Assembly (NCBI RefSeq): GCF_963576675.1
Contig: NC_088911.1
Span: forward strand, 77,529,256-77,593,255
Length of the DNA: 64,000 bases
Source of the DNA: Euphorbia lathyris
Taxonomy: Eukaryota > Streptophyta > Magnoliopsida > Malpighiales > Euphorbiaceae
Direction: 5' to 3'
This document shows positions 11,374-20,834 of the stretch, piece after piece; positions within the stretch are counted from its first letter, which is position 1; the number at the start of each line of letters is the position of its first letter. The translations under genes were made by a program, and so were the position numbers. The notes beneath the pieces are model-generated. The model saw only the letters and a program-made list of their open reading frames with translations, was not told the origin of the DNA and searched no databases.

Positions 11374-13145
11374 CTATTCATCTTTAGGTACCCAATTCTT
11401 TTTGGGTCCTTTCTTGTTAGTATAAACAGGTGCAAAGTCATATTTCAGTTTGTGACGACATACTTTTATAGTGTGGCCATTTTTACCACAGAAGTCACAA
11501 TAACTTACTCTTTGAGGGTGATGCTGAGTGTGGTCAGCATTGTTATGCTGAGCATGCCAACATACCTTAGTGGTATGTCATTTTCTTCCGCAGAAGTCAC
11601 ATTGGACAATCCGCTTGTTGAACCAACACACATCTTTTGTGTGTCCCCTTTTTCCACAACAGTCACACTGGGTGAACTGTTTGTGCTGACTAGTACTGGT
11701 GTACTCAGCATGGGTTTTATTTTTATTTGAGCCTTTTACTTGACTCTGTAGGATTGTAACGTCCTTTCTAAGTTTCTTTGACTCAGATTGGACCTCCGTG
11801 ACAAACTTATGCATTATTTGAATGTTGCTATGTAAGTCTGAATTGTCTTGGAGGAGATATCGGAGGTCACTCAGCTTGACCTCTTCAATCTCGTCACATC
11901 GCCTGCTGAGTGATTTTATTTTCTTATTGCATTTCTTAGTTAGCTTGTATAAATCACTCAAGGCATTTACCATTTCATTTCTAAACAAGAGTAAGGGTGT
12001 TACCTCATTGTTGTGTACCTCCCGGTCAGTTTCATCAGAGAGGTCAGCTTGCTCTGATTGAGAATGGTCAGCTCCATCATCTGCCATAAAACATATATTG
12101 GCAGTTTCATTTTGCTCAGCTTCAGATGAGGTTGACTCATCACTGTCGCTCCATGTTGCTACCATTGCTTTCTTGTTTCCCTTCTTATCCTTTTTGAGAT
12201 TCGGACAGCTTGACTTGATATGTCCAGTCTGATGGCACTCAAAGCATGTGACGGACTTGGAGCTGTCCTTCTTGTATTTGTCACTTGACTCAGCTTTATA
12301 TCTGTCACCTCTTTCGTATGGTCGTTTGCTGTTCCTGTCATTTCTTCTGAACAGCTTCTTCATCTTTCTAGTGAACATAGCCATTTCCTCATCATCAGTT
12401 GAGTCAGCTTTAGTCGAGTCAGCTTTCATGACTAGTGACTTTTGTTTCTTGACTTCTTACTTTTCTTTCTCTTTAGCTTTAAAGTTTTGCATTGAGATTT
12501 CATGAGTCAGCAGAGATCCGATTAGCTCATCATACTTGTATGTAGTCAGGTCCTGAGCTTCTTCTACTGCAGTTTTCTTTACTTGCCAGCTCTTCGGTAG
12601 GCTTCTCAAGATTTTCTTCACTTGTTCTTCTTCAGTGAAGTTCTTGCCGAGTCTTTTTAACTCATTTATAATATTGGTGAATCTGGCATTCATGCTGGAG
12701 ATGTCTTCGTTGTCGTTCATTTCAAATAGCTCATACAATCTCATGTGTTGATTCACCTTTGACTCATTGACTTTGATTGTGCCTTCATAGGTCACTTCGA
12801 GCTTCTTCCAAATCTCATGTGGTGACTCAAAACCTGAAATCTTATTATATTCTACAGCATCTAAAGCACAGTGAAGCATATTTATAGCCGAAGCATTATT
12901 TTGGAGTTTTCTAAGGTCATCTTCTGACAACTCAGTTTCACTCTTAACAACTTTCTCATTGTTAACAGTTTTATATGGCACGAATGGCCCTTGAACAATT
13001 GCAAGCCATGCACTCATGTTTGTGGCTTGGATAAAGTTCTTCATCCTATTCTTCCAGAATGTATAGTTTGATCCAAAGAATAGGGGAGGCCGACTGATTG
13101 ATAATCCCTCTGGGAGTATCTGGGTTGTTTGGTTTCCTGGAAGGA
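11374..13145 (-). pseudogene. gag: Gag of element B, 5' truncated with internal stops
   Basis: The sequence aligns with gag A from about residue 8 onward. The MGENSTR start and everything upstream are lost at the junction with the dioxygenase fragment. It keeps the WKNRM core, the CFECHQTGHIKSSC knuckle and three further finger motifs (CDCCGKRGHT, a CDFCGRK copy and CDFCGKNGHT). Stops include a TAA just upstream of 12457 and a TGA at 11578-11580 inside the second extra finger. The normal gag stop TAG is at 11374-11376, in the same frame as the pol ATG at 11367. Confidence 0.85.
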
Positions 13146-13326
13146 CTTGTAGATGCCGGAATCGCAAAGATTCCCGGCATATTCATCCATCATCAATTTG
13201 ATACAGATACAGATACAGAGGAAAAGTCAATTTTATCAAACCCCAAATACAGCATCCCAGTAATAAATTTGGAAGATGCAGATAAAGATGGTAATAAACG
13301 AGGCGAAATCATTGGGAAAGTGGGAG
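13141..13326 (+). pseudogene. 2-oxoglutarate/Fe(II) dioxygenase (ACC-oxidase-homolog type), exon 1 left fragment
   Basis: The plus-strand frame reads GLVDAGIAKIPGIFIH and then, after a short acidic stretch, IPVINLED and EIIGKVG. This is the conserved N-terminal region of plant ACC-oxidase-homolog dioxygenases (family signature G-x-V-D-x-G-x-x-KIP-x-IF and IPVIDL). The first 20-25 codons and the promoter are missing because the join to element B cuts in at 13141-13145. On the right the frame is cut by element C at 13327. Its other half resumes at 55007, and with one copy of the duplicated GGGAG removed the reading frame runs straight on. These enzymes oxidise small molecules in specialised metabolism; the substrate of this one cannot be guessed. 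Confidence 0.85.
13322..13326. other. Target-site duplication of element C, left copy
   Basis: GGGAG directly precedes the LTR start TGATAAGG. The same five bases follow the other LTR at 55007-55011. Confidence 0.9.
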
Positions 13327-13499
13327 TGATAAGGATTGACTTAGTCATTTTCTGTTATGATATTTATTCAAATTATATTCTGTATTTATCCTGTAATTAG
13401 TTATTATCTCTAGCTTATCTTAACTACACAGTTTAGGGTTGTAAACTCTATTTATACCTCTCTTCCAAAGTGAATAAACACAACTTCTTCTTCTCTATG
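13327..13499 (+). repeat. 5' LTR of element C
   Basis: It starts TGATAAGGATTGAC and ends TTCTCTATG, just before the primer site. By eye it differs from the 3' LTR at 54834-55006 at only one internal base (ACTACAC versus ACTGCAC) and at the terminal base. The ends are TG and TG/TA rather than the standard TG and CA. Confidence 0.88.
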
Positions 13500-13511
13500 T
13501 GGTATCAGAGC
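13500..13511 (+). other. Primer binding site (initiator tRNA-Met), element C
   Basis: TGGTATCAGAGC follows the 5' LTR directly on the plus strand and matches the 3' end of plant initiator tRNA-Met. Confidence 0.92.
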
Positions 13512-13567
13512 TTTTTGATCCACTTTCCCTCTTTAACAAAACCCCTTCTTCCTCTCACGCCTCTCCT

Positions 13568-13896
13568 ATGGCAACTCCGAATTCATCTTCTCAAATTCCC
13601 AATAATGATGACCGAACGAAGCCCTTCACCTACATAAATATCCAACGCACAATTCAATTAAGCCCTACAAACTATCTATCTTGGAAATTACAGATTCAAG
13701 CCATCCTGATTGGGCACGATCTGTACAAGTTTGTTGATGACACTTACCTTCCTCCCTCCCCAACCATTACTGAAGCTGGCACTGAGAAACCTAACCCGGA
13801 ACTGCGTTTATGGAATCGACAAGATCAATTACTATTTGTTGCCCTAGTTGGCACTCTTTCTCCCTCACTCCTTCCACTAGTTTCTCAAGCAAAAAC
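13568..13896 (+). pseudogene. gag: Gag of element C, N-terminal part
   Basis: The chosen start is MATPNSSSQ at 13568, the first ATG giving a normal copia gag N-terminus; the same frame is open a little further upstream. It has the family landmarks NYLSWKLQ, a GHDLYKFVD block and WNRQDQLL. The frame is cut after SQAK-T by the Sirevirus LTR S, and resumes at 38512 through the AAAAC duplication as T-T-K-D-I-W. Gag would form the particle shell. Confidence 0.88.
13892..13896. other. Target-site duplication of LTR S, left copy
   Basis: AAAAC precedes the LTR start TGTTGG. The partner copy is at 38512-38516, after the LTR end TTTCAACA. Confidence 0.88.
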
Positions 13897-14185
13897 TGTT
13901 GGTCCCGTGTGATTAGTTCCAAGGGGGGGTTAGGAACTAATCTAACTTTTTTCGCTAATTAATCTTGCTGACTTAGTTATTTTAGTAATTTGAGCAGCTC
14001 AACTTTGGTCAGCTTGGGTGAGCTTACCGTAAGACAACTTTAGTCAGATGCTGACTAAGACTGTTTTCCTTGAGAGATGGGAATTGACTCTCTTGTAGTC
14101 AGTTTCCAACTCAGCACTTCGATTTACTCCGTGTTTGTTTCTAACAGTTTATATGCTGAGAAAATGCAACAAACAACACAAGCAC

Positions 14186-14246
<61 letters not shown>

Positions 14247-15114
14247 AGAGAGTTAGAAATTACTCAGTATCACTTATCCTGGTTCGGCCTCTCTGCCTAC
14301 GTCTAGTCCCTTGAATCCTCTAGGCTTTTAGAATCCAATACTGAGCTCTTTAAAGGTAGAGCACAAACCGATTACAGGCAGTTGAATATGCAAGAGTACC
14401 GTCCTCTATTTTTCTACTCAACTCCTACTAAGCACCACAGCCCGATACTTAGATTTTTCTACCACTGAATGTTTACAACCAAACACTCAGCACAACACTC
14501 TCAATATTTCAATTGATACAATTTTTTCTCTTTCAGAGGGAGAACACTTTATATGATTACAGAGAATCAAACTAACATTTACACAGGAATAGAAAGTGAG
14601 TGTAAGATTTTTTTCTTGTTTTGAAGTGCTTTGAACTTGTATTTTTCTCTCTTGTATTTTTCTTTTTGTGCTTTTTCAATCGGCGATGATCCAAGGATTT
14701 TGATTGTCCTTATATAGGAGAAAATCTGTGTTGGATCATTTTGAAATGATTTAGCCGTTGATGTTAAAACGACTCTTTTAGGGAACAACTTCTGGTCAGC
14801 TCCAGACTGTTCCGGCCATTCCTTACCTCTGTTTTCCTTGAGGCGTCAGACTTTGTCTTCTTGCGTCAGACTTGTCTCTTTGTGCCAATTGTCTTTTACC
14901 AGTAATCCATTGACCCATACATCTCGGAATGTGTCCTTTGTGTTATTCCAAGGAATCAATTATTGGCGCAGAGGGATGGCAATCATTGTCTTCTAGTGAA
15001 CGACTCTTTTATGTTGTCCTGAAGATTCACCCAGCTTCTACTACGTTATTCATTGTCTTTGGCATCTTTAATGCTGAGTTCACTTTTAGTTGGCTCAACT
15101 TTGTAAGACAATTG
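13897..15114 (-). repeat. Solo Sirevirus LTR S (subfamily 1), left part
   Basis: It begins TGTTGGTCCC and follows the subfamily-1 LTR order of A and B: a TA microsatellite at 14186-14243, the CGGCCTCTCTGCC block, and a TATA-like element on the minus strand near 14707-14717. It stops at the word AATTG (15110-15114), where E1 inserted. The rest of the LTR is at 38212-38511. The two parts sum to 1,518 bp, close to the 1,516 bp of LTR A. No internal element sequence is attached, so this is a solo LTR left after LTR-LTR recombination. Confidence 0.88.
15110..15114. other. Target-site duplication of element E1, left copy
   Basis: AATTG here and at 38207-38211 flanks E1. LTR B shows the unduplicated site around 4572-4580. 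Confidence 0.9.
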
Positions 15115-16452
15115 TGTTGGTCCCTTATAACGTTACAAGTATAGTTCCAAGGGGGGATTAGGAACTATTTAAAAAAATTTAAGCTAGGGCAGACTTCTTT
15201 TTCGTGAGAAAAAGGTTTGGACAGCGGCGCTGAGTGAATAGCAAGATACTGGCTTAGTCAGCTAGTGACTAGGTCAGTTTCTTTACTTGAGTCAGGAGAT
15301 AGCACTTAGAGTCTATTCCTGAGCTCAGATATTCAATGCGCACAACTCAGCTTGACCTCTTTACTTGGTTAGTTTTTAGTTTTAAGCAAGCAATAAATAT
15401 ATAAAGGAGTTAAAGGTTAGAAATATGTTACTCAGCAGATTTATCTAGGTTCGGCCTCCAAGCCTACGTCCTGTCCCCGGAACACGTTCCGAGATTTCGA
15501 ATTCTCTACTGAGCTCTTTAACGGTAGAGCATCAAACCTTTTACAATCTTAGCAACTGAGTATAACAAGAGTACCTTCCTCTATACCTCTACTCAATCCT
15601 AATCTCTTACTGAGTACTATAACCGAGTACTCAGCCTCTCCTTTCTAATCTCTAGAAATGATAAGTGTTTGTCCTAAACAATGATTGCTACGACACCTTA
15701 GATGATTGAATAATCACTCTAGACTTTTACACAAAAGATATGAAATTTAGTGTAAGATTTCTTTGCTTTTTCTTGCAGAACTTTGCGTAGAAATTTGGTC
15801 AGCGTAATGGCTTGATCAAGTTCTGTATTGAATGAAGCAACTGATGGCACTATTTATAGAGACGTCTGAGGCATCGGTCATTTCGAATTTCGAAATAACC
15901 GTTGGAGGGAAACGGCTTCCTGTCGTTGTCATCCTGACTTGCTCAGAACTCTCGGCCAATCAGATTTGAGTATCTTGTGTCCTCAGTCAGCTTTTGGTCA
16001 GCTCGGCAGAATGTCTCTCCATTTATGGTAAGGTCAACTGGACAACATACTGTGTCTTCTGAACTTTACCCAAAGTGGAAATACTTTGTCTGGAAGTTGT
16101 TCTTAGCCAGCTGCTGTCTTGTACTGTTTGTCGAATCAACTCAGCAGCTTCGTCCCGAAGTTGTTCCACGAAGGTCTTCTAGATCCTTCTTTCGCTGAGC
16201 TGTGTTTTGTACATAACGACAGCGTTTTGACATACGCGGGCCGAGTTGCCTTAAACTGTTTGACTTGGGGTTTGACTTCCGTATTGGGCTTGGGCCTTTT
16301 AATCTTGTGTCTTATAAACAATTTAACTCAACATTGAACAAACACATTAGTAGAATAAATCAAAGCATTTAAACTTAGTGTGTTTAGAATATATTTTAAT
16401 TACACTTAAACAATTTTGTCAAATCAAAATTATGTGGAAAGGTGTTTTAACA
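15115..16452 (-). repeat. 3' LTR of element E1
   Basis: 1,338 bp, starting TGTTGGTCCC and ending TTTTAACA; the usual CAACA end is mutated to TAACA. It carries the short inverted repeat GGAACACGTTCC and a minus-strand TATAAATAG near 15850-15860. Sirevirus LTRs are known to carry conserved palindromic motifs of this kind. Confidence 0.9.
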
Positions 16453-16551
16453 AACTCCCCCATTTTGATGTTGGCAAAACTATTCAGCGAAGAACTCAGT
16501 ATTGAGCTCCCCCATGATAGTTGACCTAATATATCTTAGCAAACTCCCCCG
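16453..16551 (-). other. Three polypurine tracts of element E1
   Basis: On the minus strand GGGGGAG occurs next to the LTR (16453-16463), at about 16505-16513 and at about 16541-16551. Only the LTR-adjacent copy is needed for priming. Extra copies are a Sirevirus hallmark. Confidence 0.8.
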
Positions 16552-17005
16552 TAAGGGTTGAGCTACTGATTTAGTTTTACTCTAAACATTTGAAGGTTTA
16601 ATCGAGTAAGTCTAAGGTCAGTTTTCAGATATAGGTCAGCTCATGGAACATATTCTATTTTACTCAGAGTTTAAGCGGAAGTTATAGCATTTAGAGGGCG
16701 CTGAGTAATTTGTTGTTCAATGAGTTTTATAAGACAATGTTATATAAACATACAAGTCAATGTCAAACATGTTATCAGCATTGGGTACAATCAACAAGTT
16801 TTATAAGCATTTAAACATGGTTGATGTAATTGAAGATACATAATGACTTAATACTCAGCATCATAGATAATAACTCATAACTCAGTTTTTGGATAAAAAG
16901 ATGCAAGTATTGATATTACTAGAAGTAGTCAGTGTATACAGCAAAAGAAAGAAAAACATAACACATAGAGACTACAAACATAGCATAACTGAGCTAGCCT
17001 AAATT
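16552..17005 (-). other. 3' untranslated spacer of element E1
   Basis: AT-rich, with no coding potential seen. It has several imperfect TATAAACAT and ATAAG words. It matches the same spacer in E2 (20391-20834) closely. Confidence 0.6.
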
Positions 17006-18947
17006 CTATTTCTTTTTCTTTTGCTTGGACTGACTATGCTCATGTTGTGTTCTAGCTTGTTCTTTCTCCCCCGTTTTGTCAGCATCGGGAGGAGGAATCC
17101 TAAAAGCGTCGGTTAAGACGGCTCTGCTCAGTTCTGTGGACAGCTCCTTAAGTCTATCGGCGCTTTCATTGACACCATAAAAAATAGCAACTCCATTATC
17201 TGAGACCTTGGAAGGTATATTAAGTTCAGCAGCGCTGATCATGCTTACTATGAAAGCTTGAGATTTTCCTACCCAGGTAAGTGCATCGGTCAGACCAGCA
17301 ATGACTTGATGAAAAGTCTTCAGTAAGGATGTGTCGTAGTATTGACGCTGAATATTTGTGTGACGTATGTGGTTGAAGGTTTGTCTGGTGATAGACAGCA
17401 TTTCATTTTACTTCATAGCGTCAGTGTCCATCTCTTGCTTGTTCAAGTTCAGCAATCGAACGGCCTCACTAATTTGCTCCACTGAGCACTGAGAATAGGA
17501 GACCATTTGCTCGTTGGTTTTAATTTGCTCAGTGTGAAGCTGAGCAAAAAGCATTTTGACTTCATCAGAAGTTGCATAGCGCGTGTTCGCAGCTGACAAA
17601 GTCTGAACTTGTTCTTGAAGAGCGTTGAGATGTTGAACTATTGTCAGCTGGATCTCAGCCAGCTTTGCGATGGAATCCTACTTAGCTTGCTGTGCTTGAA
17701 AGGTAACGATGACACTCAGCAAGTCCTTGAATCCCTTAACTTCATTGAGAAGCTGAGTTACATGGGAGAGCTGAGTTGTCTCAGCAGTAGAAGACCCAGC
17801 AGCAGGTTGAGTGGTTTGATAAAGGTCTTTGATTAGTGTTTGCACCGAGTCGATGATTCTTTTTCCAGACTCGGTAGCATGCAAGTAGCTAAGAGGGCCT
17901 TCATTAACTTGCCTTGTTGCCTCAGTATGACCGGTTGGAAGAGGAGTTAGAGGAATAACATGGTCAGTGACTGGAAGTGTGTTTCTAATCTGCACTTGTG
18001 GTTCTGGTAGAGTTGATTGATCGGCAGATGTGTTGATTGGAGAAGAGGTAATTCTAATGCTGTCTCTACTGAATGGGGCAGGAATGTTTTGAGTCAGCAT
18101 AATGCTTGGATTGACAGCATTTACAGGAATTGACTCAACTTGACTTGTTGAGTTGGCAGAGGCATTCAAGTCGGCGTGTTCCTTTGGTAAAGAAACAGAG
18201 GCTTGCTTTTCAAGGGAAGCCGATGGAGTAGAAGTTGGTTGTTTTCTAAAAAATTTCAGCTTGAGTGCAGAAGGATCCTTGGTCGGCTTCTGAATAACAA
18301 AGTCTGGGACAGTTGGTGGTTGAACCGGAAGGTCAATGACTGTCTTCTGACTTGCCTTAACTAATCTTCTTCTGCGAGGAGGAGTGTCAGCTTGAATAGA
18401 CTCTCCTGAGTGAGATGGGGAAGGTTCTTCTTGATCAGCATTAAGCTGGTCAGCTTGTTCTTATCCTTGATCAACATTGTGTTGGTCAGGTTCTTGTTCA
18501 TCTCCAGCAGCCAACCCAGTATTGGTTGGCTCAGCATCAACCTCACTAGCTGTTTCCTCAGTGTCCTCAGCGTCATCCTGACCGCTTGCTTCTTCTTGTT
18601 CTTCATCTTCTTCACTATCGCCATCTAACTCTTCCTCAACTTGTGCAATGAACTGATCGTCCAGATGCACATCATCTTCTTGATGCTCAGCTACAGTTCC
18701 TAGACACTGTGTGTAGTGAGAATCACTAGGAACAACGACGTCAGTAGGAATAGCATCAATAGGAGTCAGTGTAGAAGACTTGTGCTTCTTTTGAGGTTGC
18801 TTATCAGCATTTGTTCTTTCCTCAGTTTCATGCTCTTCTTGCCTGCTCCTTTTCTCAGCTGACTTAGGTTTCTCCTGACCTGGTTCAACAGCTGACTTAG
18901 GCTTCTTGGCTTGAGGCTCAGCCTTCTTTGAAGGAGTCCCAACAGCT
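17006..18947 (-). pseudogene. Third ORF of element E1, C-terminal part
   Basis: This continues from 30494-31451 once E2 is removed. It holds the nuclear-basic and acidic (EEDEEQEE) middle and the long helical C-terminal region (Q-rich, with ESGKRIIDS, LLNEVKGF and VEQISEAVRLLN), ending in a lysine-rich tail at 17006. Stops at 18461-18463, 17678-17680 and 17408-17410 lie in the same frame. The latter two are CAG-to-TAG and CAA-to-TAA by comparison with E2. The function of the protein is unknown. Confidence 0.82.
18943..18947. other. Target-site duplication of element E2, left copy
   Basis: CAGCT precedes E2 and is repeated at 30494-30498. E2's own third ORF shows the same site uninterrupted near 22794-22799. 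Confidence 0.92.
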
Positions 18948-20288
18948 TGTTGGTCCCTTATAACGTTACAAGTATAGTTCCAAGGGGCGGTTAGGAACTA
19001 TTTAAACTTTTTATAATTTAGGGAAGACTTCTTTTCTTAAGAGAAAAGGTTTTAACAGTGGCGCTGAGTAAACAACAAGATACTGGCTTAGTCAACTGGT
19101 GACTAGGTCAGTTTCTTAACTTGAGTCAGGAGATAGCACTTAGAGTCTATTCCTGAGCTCAGATGTTTGATGCGCACAACTCAGCTTGACCTCTTTACTT
19201 GGTCAGTTTTTGGTTATTTAAGCAAGCAATATATATAAGGAGTTTAAGGTAAGAAATGCGTTACTCAGCAGATTTATCCAGGTTCGGCTTCTAAGCCTAC
19301 GTCCTGTCCCCGGAACACGTTCCGAGCTTTCGAATCCTCTACTGAGCTCTTTAAAGGTAGAGCCTCAAACCTTTTACAATCTTAGCAACTGAGTATAACA
19401 AGAGTACCTTCCTCTATACCTCTACTCAATCCTAATCTCTCGCTGAGTACTATAACCGAGTACTCAGCCTCTCATTTCTAATCTCTAGAAATGATAAGTG
19501 TTTGTCCTAAACAATGATTGCTAAGACACCTTAGATGATTGAATAATCACTCTAGACTTTTACACAAAAGATATGAAATTTGGTGTAAGATTGCTTTGCT
19601 TTTTGCTTGCAGAACTTGCGTAGAAATTTGGTCAGCGTAATGGCTTGATCAAGTTCTGTATTGAATGAAGCTTCTGATGGCACTATTTATAGAGACGTCT
19701 GGACATCGGTCATTTTGAATTTCGAAATAACCGTTGGAGGGAAACGGCTTCCTGTCATTGTCATCCTGACTTGCTCAGAGCTCTCGGCCAATCAGATTTG
19801 AGTATCTTCTGTCCTCGGTCAGCTTTTGGTCAGCTCGGCAGAGTGTCTCTCCATTTATGGTAATGTCAACTAGACAGCATACTGTGTCGTCTGAACTTTA
19901 CCCAAAGTGGAAACACTTTGTCTGGAAGTTTTCCTTAGCCAGCTGCTGTCTTGTACGCTTTGTCGAATCAACTCAACAGCTTCGTTCCGAAGTTGTTCCC
20001 TGAAGGTCTTCTAGATCCTTCTTCCACTGAGTTGCGTTTTGTCCATAACGACAACGTTTTGACATTCGCGGGCCGAGTTGTCTTGAATCGTTTGACTTGG
20101 GCTTTGAATCTTGTATTGGGCTTGGGCCTTTTAATCCTTATGTCTTATAAGCAATTCTTAACTCAACATTGAACAAACACATTAGTAGAATAAATCAAAG
20201 CATTTAAACTTAGTGTGTTTAGAATATGTTTTTAATTATACTTAAACAATTTTGTCAAATCAAAATTATGTGGAAAGGTGTTTCAACA
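18948..20288 (-). repeat. 3' LTR of element E2
   Basis: 1,341 bp, TGTTGG to CAACA, next to polypurine tracts on its right. A minus-strand TATAAATAG is near 19685-19692. It has a 5-bp length difference (AAGGAG region near 19232) from the 5' LTR. Confidence 0.92.
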
Positions 20289-20390
20289 AACTCCCCCATT
20301 TTGATGTTGGCAAAACTATTCAGCGAAGAACTCAGTATTGAGCTCCCCCATGATAGTTGACCTAATATAACTTAGCAAACTCCCCCGTAA
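20289..20390 (-). other. Three polypurine tracts of element E2
   Basis: GGGGGAG on the minus strand occurs at about 20291-20297, 20342-20349 and 20380-20386. Spacing and flanks match E1 (GTTGGCAAAA between the first and second). Confidence 0.8.
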
Positions 20391-20834
20391 GGGTTGAGCT
20401 ACTGACTTAGTTTTACTCTAAACAATTGAAGGTTTAATCGAGTAATTCTAAGGTCAGTTTTCAGATATAGGTCAGCTCATGGAACATATTCTATTTTACT
20501 CAGTGTTTAAGCGGAAGGTTTTATCATTCAGAGGGCGCTGAGTAATTTGTTGTTCAATGAGTTTTATAAGACAATGTTTTATAAACATACAAGTCAATGT
20601 CAAACATGTTATCAGTATTGGGTGCAATCAACAAGTTTTATAGGCATTAAACATAGTTGATGTAATTGAAGATAATAACTTAATACATAGCATCGTATAA
20701 AAATAATTCATAACTCAGGGTTTGAATGAAAAGATGCAAGTATTGATATTAATATAGGTAGTCAGCATTTTCAAACAAAAGAACAAGACTGGTATAGAGA
20801 CTACATACTTAGCCTATACTGAGCTAGCCTATAT
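20391..20834 (-). other. 3' untranslated spacer of element E2
   Basis: No gene seen; AT-rich sequence homologous to 16552-17005. Confidence 0.6.

Larger units (their letters stand above)
3731..13145 (-). mobile_element. Sirevirus-like element B, truncated at both ends
   Basis: Reading from high to low coordinates on the minus strand, B has gag (5' end missing), pol, a spacer, a third ORF, polypurine tracts and a 3' LTR interrupted by element A. It belongs to the same subfamily as A: same LTR type and same in-frame gag/pol arrangement. The 5' LTR, primer site and gag start are absent. At 13141-13145 the bases AAGGA fit both B's gag and the start of the dioxygenase exon, which suggests a microhomology-mediated deletion join. 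Confidence 0.85.

Noticed and set aside
13098..13400. A 100-codon gene spanning element B, dioxygenase and LTR C
   Set aside because: It runs through three unrelated sequences; only the middle part is a real coding remnant.
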